From an uncultured Pseudomonadales bacterium (lineage in GTDB: Bacteria; Pseudomonadota; Gammaproteobacteria; Pseudomonadales; Azotimanducaceae), in assembly GCA_958296025.1 (NCBI GenBank), contig OY282430.1, positions 1,674,001-1,738,000 of the forward strand: a stretch of 64,000 bases of DNA, in the 5' to 3' direction. A program made the translations under genes and the position numbers. Numbering within the stretch: position 1 is the stretch's first letter; each line of letters opens with the position of its first letter. Under the pieces are notes generated by a model. It was given only the letters and a program-made list of their open reading frames with translations. It searched no databases and was not told where the DNA came from. This document shows positions 42,177 through 50,014 of this stretch, piece after piece.

Positions 42177-45100
42177 TTAAGTTTCCTCGCCCGCTGTCGA
42201 AAGGTTGGTTACATGGCCGGTGGCCGCCCTAAGCAGGCTTGCGCCCACAACGTTTTCTTCGGCGGTTATGAACAACCGCCATTTGCCCCCGCCGTCGCCA
42301 AGGGTTCCGGTCAAGCCTTGTGCGTTTCCTGTCTCAAGGTCAAGCGCCGACAGGGTACGGGCTTCGCCGGCGGCCAGCGTCAAGGTCACTGGGCCGGCGG
42401 CGTTCCCTTGGTCGTCAACGCCTTCAATGCTCACGCTCTCGGCGCTGCCTCCGGTGTTCACAAGGCGCAAACTGCTAACGCTTTGGTCATTGCTTCCTGG
42501 GTTGAATGTCCAAGCCGCCCGCCGCGATTGCCCTGGGCGGGCAATTAGCAGCCTGCCGTGCATGGCGGTTAGGAACCCGTCGCCGGTGCGAACAAAGGCA
42601 ATTATCGTAACATTCAAGGCGCTTTCAATGTCCAAACGCCAATCGCCTTGCGCCGGCGGGCCAACGCCCTCAATGCCCTTGTTCGGGTTTCCGTTCTCAA
42701 GGTCGCTGGAATTGAAGTGAACGGATTGCCCCGCGCCCAACTGAATTTCAATCGGGTTGGCGGCGTTTCCGCCGTCGTCAAAGGCGAGTATGCGAACGCT
42801 GCCGGATGCGGTGGTTCCGTTGATGATGCGAACGAAACCCTGCCGCATTGAATCGGATGCCGACGGCATGAAAGGCACGGCGGCGGCAATTGCCGGAACG
42901 CCCCATGTCGAAACGCCCCATGTCGAAAGATTTGTTACATGGCCTGTGGCCGCCTTAAGCAGACTTGCGCCGACAACGGATTGCCCGGCGGTTATGAACA
43001 ACCGCCATTTGCCCTTGCCGTCGCCAAGGGTTCCGGTCAAGCCTTGTGCGTTTCCTGTCTCAAGGTCAAGCGCCGACAGGGTGCGGGCTTCGCCGGCGGC
43101 CAGCGTCAAGGTCACTGGGCCGGCGGCGTTCCCTTGGTCGTCAACGCCTTCAATGCTCACGCTCTCGGCGCTGCCTCCGGTGTTCACAAGGCGCAAACTG
43201 CTAACGCTTTGGTCATTGCTTCCTGGGTTGAAGGTTTCCGCCAGCGCCAAAAACTTATTCAGGTATAAGTGGAATCTTAGCAGCCTGTCGTGCATGGCTG
43301 TTAGGAACCCGTCGCCGGTGCGAACAAAGGAAAGCACCCGGACGGCCAAAGCCGCTTCAATGTCCAAACGCCAATCGCCTTGCGCCGGCGGGCCAACGCC
43401 CTCAATGCCCTTGTTCGCGTTTCCGTTCTCAAGGTCGCTGGAATTGAAGTGAACGGATTGCCCCGCGCCCAACTGAATTTCAATCGGGTTGGCGGCGTTT
43501 CCGCCGTCGTCAAAGGCGAGTATGCGAACGCTGCCGGATGCGCCGGATTCGTTGATAATGCGAACGAAGCCCTGCCGCATTGAATCGGATGCCGACGGCA
43601 TGAAAGGCACGGCGGCGGCTAGGCGCGTATCCAATCTCACATCAACCCCATCGGGAAGCCCCGCAAACAACGGGTCATTCAAGGTCAACCCCACAAAATG
43701 GTTGCTCTGCAACCAAAGCGATTTCAGGCTGGTCAGGCCGTCGAACGCGCCCTCCGGCAACTCCGCCAACTGGTTGTTGCTCAAGTAAAGATATTGCAGG
43801 CCGGTCAGGCCGTCGAAGATGCCCTCCGGCAACTCCGCCAACTGGTTGTAGAACAAGTAAAGATATTGCAGGCCGGTCAGGCCGTCGAAGATGCCCTCCG
43901 GCAACTCCGCCAACTGGTTGTAGAACAAGTAAAGCCATCGCAGGCTGGTCAGGCCGTCGAACGCGCCCTCCGGCAATGCCGCCAACTGGTTGCCAGACAA
44001 GTAAAGCTCTTGCAGGCCGGTCAGGCCGTCGAACGCGCCCTCCGGCAACGCCGCCAACTGGTTGTTGCTCAAGTAAAGATATTGCAGGCCGGTCAGGCCG
44101 GCGAACAAGCCCTCCGGCAACTCCGCCAACTGGTTTTCGCTCAACCAAAGCCTTTGCAGGCCGGTCAGGCCGTCGAAGATGCCCTCCGGCAACTCCGCCA
44201 ACTGGTTTTCGCTCAACCAAAGCCTTTGCAGGCCGGTCAGGCCGGCGAACAAGCCCTCCGGCAACTCCGCCAACTGGTTTTCGTCCAAGAAAAGCGCTTG
44301 CAGGCCGGTCAGGCCGGCGAACAAGCCCTCCGGCAACGCCGTCAACCGGTTGGCCTGCAAGACAAGCAATTGCAGGCCGGTCAGGCCGTCGAACGCGCCT
44401 TCCGGCAACGCCGCCAACTGGTTGCGGCTCAACCAAAGCTCCTGCAGGCTGGTCAGGCCGTCGAACGCGCCTTCCGGCAACGCCGCCAACTGGTTGCCGC
44501 TCAACCGAAGCTCCTGCAGGCTGGTCAGGCCGGCGAAGTCGTCAGCCCGCAAACTTGTCAAGCCTTGCCCCGCAATGTTTAGAGACGTTACGCGGGCCGC
44601 ACCCACGGCGGCGCAATTGGCCGCATCGCCCGCAGCCATGATTGCGTCCCGCACTTGCGGCGTCCTGTCGCAGACGGAGATGGCAGTTGTTTGCCTGCCC
44701 AACGCCAAGTCAACTAAGCTGGAAAGCCCGGCGAACAACGGGTCATTTGCGGTCAATCCCACAAGGTGGTTGCCGCTCAAGTCAAGCTCTTGCAGGCCGG
44801 TCAGGCCGTCGAAGATGCCCTCCGGCAACGCCGCCAACTGGTTTTCGTCCAAGTCAAGCCTTTGCAGGCCGGTCAGGCCGGCAAACAACCCCTCCGGCAA
44901 CTCCGCCAATCGGTTGCCAGACAAGTAAAGCTCTTGCAGGCTGGTCAGGCCGTCGAAGATGCCCTCCGGCAACGCCGCCAACTGGTTGCCGGACAATTCA
45001 AGCCTTTGCAGGCTGGTCAGGCCGTCGAACGCGCCGTCCGGCAACGCCGCCAACTGGTTGTAGTACAAGTAAAGCGTTTGCAGGCTGGTCAGGCCGTCGA

Positions 45101-45866
45101 ACGCGCCCTCCGGCAACGCCGCCAACTGGTTGCTGCCCAACAAAAGCGTTTGCAGGCTGGTCAGGCCGTCGAAAACGCCGTCCGGCAACGCCGCCAACTG
45201 GTTGCCGGACAATTCAAGCGTTTGCAGGCTGGTCAGGCTGTCGAAGATGCCCTCCGGCAACTCCGCCAACTGGTTGCCGGACAAGTCAAGCCTTTGCAGG
45301 CTGGTCAGGCCGTCGAACGCGCCGTCCGGCAACTCCGCCAACTGGATGCCGCTCAAGATAAGCCTTTGCAGGCTGGTCAGGCCATCGAACGCGCCGTCCG
45401 GCAACTCCGCCAACTGGTTGTTGTTCAAGTCAAGCCTTTGCAGGCTGGTCAGGCCGTCGAAAACGCCGTCCGGCAACTCCGCCAACTGGTTGCTGCTCAA
45501 GATAAGCGTTTGCAGGCTGGTCAGGCTGTCGAAGATGCCCTCCGGCAACGCCGCCAACTGGTTGCCGTTCAACCAAAGCGCTTGCAGGCTGGTCAGGCCG
45601 TCGAAGTCGTCAGCCCGCAAACTTGTCAAGCCTTGCCACGAAATGCCGCTTAGCAACGTTACGCCGGCCAGACTTTCGGAATCCACGGCGGCGCAGTCTT
45701 CCGCGCCGGCCGCAGCCATGATTGCGTCCCGCACTTGCGGCGTCCTGTCGCAAATGTTGACGGTTTGCGCTTGGCCCAAAGCCGGCAGCATGGCCGCGGC
45801 AAGCATGATGGTCAGCAGCCTTCCCATGCAACCGCGGACGCGATTGCAAGCAGTAAATTCACTCAT
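42177..45866 (-). CDS. Giant secreted leucine-rich repeat protein, 2 x 12 LRRs plus duplicated C-terminal module
   Basis: 1,229 residues from ATG 45866 (GGGAG 7 bases upstream); the frame is open to 45926 and ATG 45827 is also possible. A signal peptide (TIMLAAAMLPALGQAQ) is followed by two LRR blocks, each opened by a CDRTPQVRDAIMAA cap. Each block has 12 repeats of 24 residues like LTSLQELYLSGNQLAALPEG, covering about 45620-44770 and 44560-43680. The C-terminal 500 residues are two copies of one beta-rich module (AAVPFMPSASDSMRQGFVRI ... TFNPGSNDQSVSSLRLVNTG). It probably binds proteins or glycans outside the cell; no anchor is seen. Repeat type resembles eukaryotic and lamprey VLR LRRs. 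Confidence 0.9.
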   Translation of the reverse strand: MSEFTACNRVRGCMGRLLTIMLAAAMLPALGQAQTVNICDRTPQVRDAIMAAAGAEDCAAVDSESLAGVTLLSGISWQGLTSLRADDFDGLTSLQALWLNGNQLAALPEGIFDSLTSLQTLILSSNQLAELPDGVFDGLTSLQRLDLNNNQLAELPDGAFDGLTSLQRLILSGIQLAELPDGAFDGLTSLQRLDLSGNQLAELPEGIFDSLTSLQTLELSGNQLAALPDGVFDGLTSLQTLLLGSNQLAALPEGAFDGLTSLQTLYLYYNQLAALPDGAFDGLTSLQRLELSGNQLAALPEGIFDGLTSLQELYLSGNRLAELPEGLFAGLTGLQRLDLDENQLAALPEGIFDGLTGLQELDLSGNHLVGLTANDPLFAGLSSLVDLALGRQTTAISVCDRTPQVRDAIMAAGDAANCAAVGAARVTSLNIAGQGLTSLRADDFAGLTSLQELRLSGNQLAALPEGAFDGLTSLQELWLSRNQLAALPEGAFDGLTGLQLLVLQANRLTALPEGLFAGLTGLQALFLDENQLAELPEGLFAGLTGLQRLWLSENQLAELPEGIFDGLTGLQRLWLSENQLAELPEGLFAGLTGLQYLYLSNNQLAALPEGAFDGLTGLQELYLSGNQLAALPEGAFDGLTSLRWLYLFYNQLAELPEGIFDGLTGLQYLYLFYNQLAELPEGIFDGLTGLQYLYLSNNQLAELPEGAFDGLTSLKSLWLQSNHFVGLTLNDPLFAGLPDGVDVRLDTRLAAAVPFMPSASDSMRQGFVRIINESGASGSVRILAFDDGGNAANPIEIQLGAGQSVHFNSSDLENGNANKGIEGVGPPAQGDWRLDIEAALAVRVLSFVRTGDGFLTAMHDRLLRFHLYLNKFLALAETFNPGSNDQSVSSLRLVNTGGSAESVSIEGVDDQGNAAGPVTLTLAAGEARTLSALDLETGNAQGLTGTLGDGKGKWRLFITAGQSVVGASLLKAATGHVTNLSTWGVSTWGVPAIAAAVPFMPSASDSMRQGFVRIINGTTASGSVRILAFDDGGNAANPIEIQLGAGQSVHFNSSDLENGNPNKGIEGVGPPAQGDWRLDIESALNVTIIAFVRTGDGFLTAMHGRLLIARPGQSRRAAWTFNPGSNDQSVSSLRLVNTGGSAESVSIEGVDDQGNAAGPVTLTLAAGEARTLSALDLETGNAQGLTGTLGDGGGKWRLFITAEENVVGASLLRAATGHVTNLSTAGEET
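42180..43620. repeat. Tandem DNA duplication of about 0.7 kb encoding the LRR protein's C-terminal modules
   Basis: The unit at about 42190-42905 is nearly identical to 42920-43620; runs such as GTCAAGGTCACTGGGCCGGC occur in both. The copies differ mainly around 42510-42610 and 43230-43350. High identity indicates recent duplication or gene conversion. Confidence 0.88.
43720..45620. repeat. 72-bp tandem repeat arrays encoding LRRs
   Basis: Two arrays (43720-44560 and 44770-45620) with a 72-base period, each unit sharing GTCAGGCCGTCGAA and GCCAACTGGTTG cores. The strict period keeps the frame at 24 residues, and the near-identical units invite recombination. Confidence 0.9.
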
Positions 45867-46043
45867 TAGATGCTCCCGCGATTCCCCTTCCCGGTATGGA
45901 ACCGGGCCATCGCAACGCACCAACAAGCAATTGTGGGCCCCACCTATTCGCCTTGCCGGGGTAGCTACTCCCTAGCAGTAGAAGGGCTATTGTATTCAGC
46001 AGGCAACCCGGCACGGGCGGCCTATTGATGCGTTGCGTAGGCG

Positions 46044-46072
46044 AATCTAGGCGTACCGCCCGCGCTTGTCAA
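46044..46072 (-). promoter_or_regulatory. Probable promoter of the LRR protein gene
   Basis: On the reverse strand TTGACA (46072-46067) and TAGATT (46049-46044) are 17 bases apart, about 178 bases before the start at 45866. The -35 box lies in intergenic repeat copy B. The stretch 45867-46191 contains no gene. Confidence 0.55.
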
Positions 46073-46090
46073 CCCCTAGTTGTCCTGCCC
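46057..46090. repeat. 34-bp intergenic repeat, copy B, containing the LRR gene -35 box
   Basis: Second copy of the repeat at 41213-41246. It includes the TTGACA of the LRR promoter. Confidence 0.8.
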
Positions 46091-46162
46091 GCAAAGAGGC
46101 GGTCTAGACGCGCCCACGGGCGAATCTGGGCGCTTTGGGGCGCTTGTAGTAGGTTGCTGTGG

Positions 46163-46195
46163 CTAGGGCGCGTGGAAGCCCACAACGCGCCCTAG
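46163..46195. terminator. Perfect 11-bp hairpin overlapping the stop of the 46192 gene
   Basis: CTAGGGCGCGT (46163-46173) pairs with ACGCGCCCTAG (46185-46195) over an 11-base loop. No T-run follows, so it may slow transcription or protect RNA ends rather than terminate strongly. Confidence 0.55.
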
Positions 46196-46425
46196 GTCGC
46201 CTCAAGCAGCCCGGCCCTTGTCATGGCCTGCTCAAGGGCGGCCTTGAAACCCTTGGCCTGTTGGCCGGTCAGCGTGATGCTGGCCTTTGCGCCGGCGGGT
46301 TCGCCGCCGTCACTCAAGCCTGTGCCCACGCCGCCGTTGGTGGCGAGTACATGAACGGCCACAGGCTCGCCTTGATGCTCGCCTATGCCTTGGCCATGGT
46401 AGCCTGCAAACCATTGGCCTCTCAT
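46192..46425 (-). CDS. Small hypothetical protein near the integrase
   Basis: 77 residues from ATG 46425, with GGAG 7 bases upstream on the reverse strand. The N-terminal half is Gly/His-rich (GYHGQGIGEHQGEPVAVHVL); the C-terminal half SITLTGQQAKGFKAALEQAM is a likely amphipathic helix. The stop codon lies within an 11-bp perfect hairpin. I do not recognise the family. It sits between the decayed integrase and the LRR gene, on the same strand as both, and may be a phage or island gene. The ribosome site and hairpin support it being real. Confidence 0.5.
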   Translation of the reverse strand: MRGQWFAGYHGQGIGEHQGEPVAVHVLATNGGVGTGLSDGGEPAGAKASITLTGQQAKGFKAALEQAMTRAGLLEAT

Positions 46426-46488
46426 TGCCTGTCTCCGTTGGTTTGCTTGCTAGGTGTTTCGGTTCCATTACGCCGCCGGCAAGCGCCC

Positions 46489-46518
46489 AAAAAAGGCCGC
46501 TCCAAGGCGGCCCTTTTT
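46489..46518. terminator. Rho-independent terminator downstream of the integrase remnant
   Basis: AAAAAAGGCCGC (46489-46500) and GCGGCCCTTTTT (46507-46518) form a stem with one mismatch and a 6-base loop, flanked by A and T runs so it could act both ways, 16 bases past the integrase stop. Confidence 0.8.
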
Positions 46519-46533
46519 CTGAACCCGACTAGC

Positions 46534-47740
46534 TCACCGCCTAGCGGCCAGCTTGACCACCTTGCCGCCTTGGTCGCCAAGGTAGTGCGCCCATGCCTGC
46601 ATAAGCTCCCGGCGTTGCTCCAATAGGTCGCTACGCGCATAGGCGGCCTCGGCCTGATTGCTAATCGTGTGCGCCAAGGCTTGCTCCATAGCTTGATGCG
46701 TCGCGCCGCTCAACTCGCCGGCCCAGTCCCGGAAGGAACTGCGGAACCCGTGCGCCGTTGCCTTCACCCCGGCCTTCGGAAGCAATCTCGCGCCAAGGTG
46801 GTAATCGCTTAGGGCCGTACCCTTGGCGTTGGGAAACACAAGGTCGCCTTTGTGAAGCCTCCGGGCCTCCCCAAGCACCGCCAAGGCCCGGATGGACAAA
46901 AAGGCACTCGGTGTTCCTTCCCCGCCTTCATGCGGCTTCCTGGGACCACCCAAAGGGCCGCCTCAAGGTCAATCTCCGACCACCTTGCGCCGCGGACCTC
47001 ACCGGAACGGCAGGCGGTCAAAACCAGAAACTTGAAGGCCAGCTTGACGCTGTCGGTTGCGCCGGTGGCGTTGACCTTGCGATTGCGCCGGCGACCTCCG
47101 AATAAGGAAGCGCGGCATGGTGCTTGACCTTGACCACCCTGGCCTTCGGCAGCGTGGCGGCGGCGGCGTCAACGGGGTTGTCGGTGCGGAATCCGCGGCC
47201 TGGGGACCACTGCAAGACTTCCCGCACCCGTTCCTTCACCCGTTCGGCGGTGGTCCGCTTGTCAGTCCATATCGGTTCAAGCACACCCGCCACGTGCGCC
47301 GGTCCTATGGCGTCAACCCGCAAGCCGCCAATCTTGGGGAAGGCGTAGCGGGCCAAGCTGTTCCGCCAGTTCGCTTCGCTGTTGCTTCCCGGCTTGAAGG
47401 TCGGTGCGCGAAGCTCAATGACGGCTTCGGCGGCCTCGGCGAAGGTCGGGACAGCCGGCTTGCGCTTCTCGGCCAAGGGGTCGCCGTCCGCCAGCGTGAT
47501 TCTCCGGTTCGCCAAAGCCTTCTCCCTAGCCTGCGCCAAAGACACCAATGCGCAAGGACCCAAGCCAAGGTTGTGCCGTTTGCCGTTGTAATATAGGCGT
47601 TGCCTGAAATGCTTGGTCCCTGCGGCGGTTACAACTAGGCGCAAGCCGTTGCTTCCGCGTCCGCCGTCGCCGTAGCTCCCCGGCTTGGCTATCGAGTTGA
47701 TGAATCCAGCCGTCAGTCTTTGTTCCGCCGCCTTTGCCAT
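46534..47740 (-). pseudogene. P4-type tyrosine integrase with two frameshifts
   Basis: Starting at ATG 47740 (MAKAAEQRLTAGFINSIAKP), the DUF4102-type N-terminus and SAM-like core (FAEAAEAVIELRAPTFKPGS, VREVLQWSPGRGFRTDNPVD) run to about 47090. A second frame gives DSVKLAFKFLVLTACRSGEV with the catalytic Arg, then WVVPGSRMKAGKEHRVPF. From about 46910 a third frame gives FPNAKGTALSDYHLGARLLP, AHGFRSSFRDWAGEL (HxxR box) and the likely Tyr near AAYARSDLLEQRR. Two frameshifts break it. No tRNA gene or att pair was found beside it, so the island's limits are unclear. Confidence 0.88.
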
Positions 47741-48127
47741 GATGGTTTGCTTCGTTGGTGTCACTCTCAAGGTCACAAAGCAGGCTTGGTGCTTTGTGCC
47801 TACATCTTAGCACCTATCGGAGCGTGTTTTGTAGGGAACCTAGACGCCAAGCGGGTTTCAAGGCGAAATTTCGTTGCGAAGCCCGAAACGGATTTTTGCT
47901 TTCAAGGGCTGATTGTTGACTCGCCCTCAACCTTCAGCGGGCGGGGTGCTGTGCTTGCCATCGGCGCACCTGCAGGGTGGTTTTTGTGCAACCGGCATTT
48001 TGCCGGAAAAACCCTTGCACGGTGCGCCTTTCAAAACACTTCAACGATTTCTTAACCGGGGATCAGGGAACTCAAGCCGGGTGACCCATGCTCCTACCTT
48101 TGAAAATGATACTTTTTTGAGGCTGCC
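47741..48127. other. Gene-free stretch upstream of the integrase
   Basis: 387 bases without a supported gene. Contains a 6-bp hairpin CCGGCA-ttt-TGCCGG (47992-48006) followed by AAAAA. No tRNA, att-like duplication or promoter stands out. Confidence 0.5.
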
Positions 48128-48616
48128 TCATTCTAGCTGATTGTCATTCGTTTGCGGCATCTCACCATCGGCCTCGCTGCTTTCCTCTGCTTCCTGATCT
48201 TCCTTATCGGCTTGTTCCCTATCTCTTATGATCTCTTCTGGAGACCTAACGTCAATACCACATTTTTTTCCAACGGAGCTATCTCGTAGCGCCTCAAATT
48301 CGCCTTTTAGCTGCGCATACTCATGCGCTTCTGGGCCATCGCCTCCTTCAAGCATAAACAACGTGGGCCAGAACAAAACCAAGCCTAATCCCATCTGCCA
48401 GTTGTCGGCCTTACGCTCCTTCTTGAGTCGATGATATAGCTTCACTGTTCGCTGGCCCACATAATCCATTTCAAGAGCGATTTGGTCGCAGTCATAGCTG
48501 CGGTATTTCAAGGGCGAAACATAGGCAGCATCTATTTCGCTTGGTTTGGAAGCGCATCCTGCAATACCAAGTGTGAATAGTAGAAATAGAATGGAAGCCA
48601 TTTTATCGGGTTTCAT
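48128..48616 (-). CDS. Predicted lipoprotein, unknown function
   Basis: 162 residues from ATG 48616. The signal peptide with lipobox LGIAGC (LFLLFTLGIAGCASKPSEID) predicts lipid anchoring. DAAYVSPLKYRSYDCDQIAL followed by EMDYVGQRTVKLYHRLKKER and LGLVLFWPTLFMLEGGDGPE is a conserved pattern I recognise only as 'putative lipoprotein'; a hydrophobic hairpin around residue 75-95 could dip into the membrane. The tail is acidic (ADKEDQEAEESSEADGEM). Codon use is less GC-rich than that of neighbours, fitting acquisition with the island. Confidence 0.78.
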   Translation of the reverse strand: MKPDKMASILFLLFTLGIAGCASKPSEIDAAYVSPLKYRSYDCDQIALEMDYVGQRTVKLYHRLKKERKADNWQMGLGLVLFWPTLFMLEGGDGPEAHEYAQLKGEFEALRDSSVGKKCGIDVRSPEEIIRDREQADKEDQEAEESSEADGEMPQTNDNQLE

Positions 48617-48662
48617 TGGCTGTTATCCTGAACCAAACTGATCGACGCTGTAGCGCAGTGCT

Positions 48663-48989
48663 TCACTGCTCCCGTTGCTGGCCTTCTCCGCCTCCGCCCA
48701 TCGTCGCCATCCCAAGGTCCTGCGCATGGCTTTGCACATCCGCCGCGTCCAGGCTTCCCTCGAAAAATTGATGCCTGACAAAATTTCCTGCGGCTTTGGC
48801 GGATGTTTCCGTGCATTTGTCCCACGCCTCAATCATGACTTGGTGCGTGGCGACCAGCGTACCCCCCGTCAACTCCTGCATGGCGCACAGAAAGCGTCTG
48901 GCGTCCATGGCCAGCATCAAGTTGGCGTCCACAGCGAGGACTTTGGCGCTGAGAGGGCGGCTTGGCCCTCCGCCGGACGGGGCGTTCAC
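48663..48989 (-). pseudogene. PIN-like protein, probably frameshifted toxin
   Basis: Reading from 48989: SAKVLAVDANLMLAMDARRF, then LTGGTLVATHQVMIEAWDKC. The VDAN aspartate and the E of MIEAW fit the first two PIN acids. The frame ends as a Gly/Gln-rich tail (GMATMGGGGEGQQREQ), while a second frame from about 48740 gives KAMRRTLGWRRWAEAEKASN and LRYSVDQFGSG, which looks like the true continuation. PIN proteins of this type are about 200 residues, so the gene is frameshifted and shortened. Its start overlaps the stop of the partner gene. Confidence 0.5.
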
Positions 48990-49195
48990 GCCCGCCCGCC
49001 CCTCATGCGGGCGTCCTGCTCAAGATCATCCGCCAACGCCCTCTGGAAAAAATCGTCCATCATGTCCTGAAGATCCTCCGCGGAATCCGGCGGCAAGCCC
49101 ATGCGCTGGGCTAAATCCCTCATTGCGGGAATGCAGGCGGCCCTGTGTCTGGCTTCAGAGGCAATGGTGCGGGGGGCTTGAACAGGGATGGCCAT
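48986..49195 (-). CDS. Small acidic protein, probable antitoxin of the PIN-like gene
   Basis: 69 residues from ATG 49195 (an ATG at 49207 is also in frame). The protein is helical and acidic (SAEDLQDMMDDFFQRALADD), with MAIPVQAPRTIASEARHRAA at the start. It overlaps the PIN-like gene by ATGA (48986-48989), the arrangement of an antitoxin-toxin operon. I do not recognise a DNA-binding fold. The 49208-49398 stretch upstream holds nothing I can name. Confidence 0.5.
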   Translation of the reverse strand: MAIPVQAPRTIASEARHRAACIPAMRDLAQRMGLPPDSAEDLQDMMDDFFQRALADDLEQDARMRGGRA

Positions 49196-49398
49196 GATGA
49201 TCTCCATTCAGCATTGCTTTGGCTGGACAATCATACACCATGCCGCCACACTGCACGGGATCGCCGCATTGCAGAATTTAGGCAGTGCGCCGGGCCTGAT
49301 CAATCAGCTGGCGGGTGCTTGAAAAGGGCGAAGGCTGTTTCGACGAGGTAGTCGAAGAAGTGTGACGGCCCGGACGATGGCTGGCTGCGAAAGCCCGG

Positions 49399-50007
49399 TC
49401 AGCGGGTGGCGACGCCGTGGGTCATGAAGGTGGCGAACTTAGGGCCGGGCACTTCGCTGGTGCGGGTTTCCAGCAGCTTGAAGCCGGCCCCCTGCAGCAG
49501 AACCGTCGGCTGCCGGGTAAGGTGGCAGCCGCCGCCGATGGGCTTCCATAGCGGCTCCAAGGCCCGCTGCCAGCGCACCACCTTGGCCTCCGGCGACAGG
49601 CCGTGCTCGATGAAGTAGAAGCGGCCGGACGGCTTCAGCACCCGGCGCATCTCGTCAAGGGCCCGATAGACGTTGGGGATGCTGCACAGCGTCCAAGTGC
49701 AGACGATGCTGTCGAATTCGGCGGTCGGCGCCGGAATTTCCTCGCTGGACACCTGCAGGATGCGCACTTCCGCCTTGCCCTCGGCGGCGCGGGCGGCGGC
49801 TTTCTCCGTGAGTTCCGATGCTGGGTCCAACCCGGTGACGGAATCCGCCTCCTGATAGTGGCGCAGGTTGTGGCCGGTGCCGATGCCGATTTCCAGCACC
49901 TTGCCCTTTGCCTTGGGAACGTACTGCTCGCGCAGTTCGGCCATAGGAGGCAGGCCGCAGCAGAAGTCGATCATGCGCGGCAGAACGTATTTTGCGTACA
50001 GGCCCAT
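49399..50007 (-). CDS. Class I SAM-dependent methyltransferase
   Basis: 202 residues from ATG 50007. SAM-binding motif I is KVLEIGIGTGHNLRHYQEAD (residues 36-55) with the acidic D of GLDPASEL at the end of strand 2; FDSIVCTWTLCSIPNVYRAL and VLKPSGRFYFIEHGLSPEAK follow. It is of the UbiE/PmtA/MenG-like small methyltransferase type (Methyltransf_11), which act on lipids, quinones or small molecules. It ends the thiolase gene cluster, with only 7 bases between its start and the thiolase stop. Substrate unknown. Confidence 0.88.
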   Translation of the reverse strand: MGLYAKYVLPRMIDFCCGLPPMAELREQYVPKAKGKVLEIGIGTGHNLRHYQEADSVTGLDPASELTEKAAARAAEGKAEVRILQVSSEEIPAPTAEFDSIVCTWTLCSIPNVYRALDEMRRVLKPSGRFYFIEHGLSPEAKVVRWQRALEPLWKPIGGGCHLTRQPTVLLQGAGFKLLETRTSEVPGPKFATFMTHGVATR

Positions 50008-50014
50008 GCGCCGC

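Noticed and set aside
43680-45640. CRISPR-like array
   Set aside because: The regular repeats are 72 bp, in frame and coding for LRRs, with no unique spacers or cas genes.
43698-45653. Forward frames with repeats like LQAGQAVEDALRQLRQLV
   Set aside because: Antisense of the LRR arrays; the repeat pattern follows from the 72-bp period, and no ribosome site or start fits.
42177-45866. Diversity-generating retroelement target
   Set aside because: No reverse transcriptase, template repeat or accessory gene in the window, and no A-biased variable region seen.
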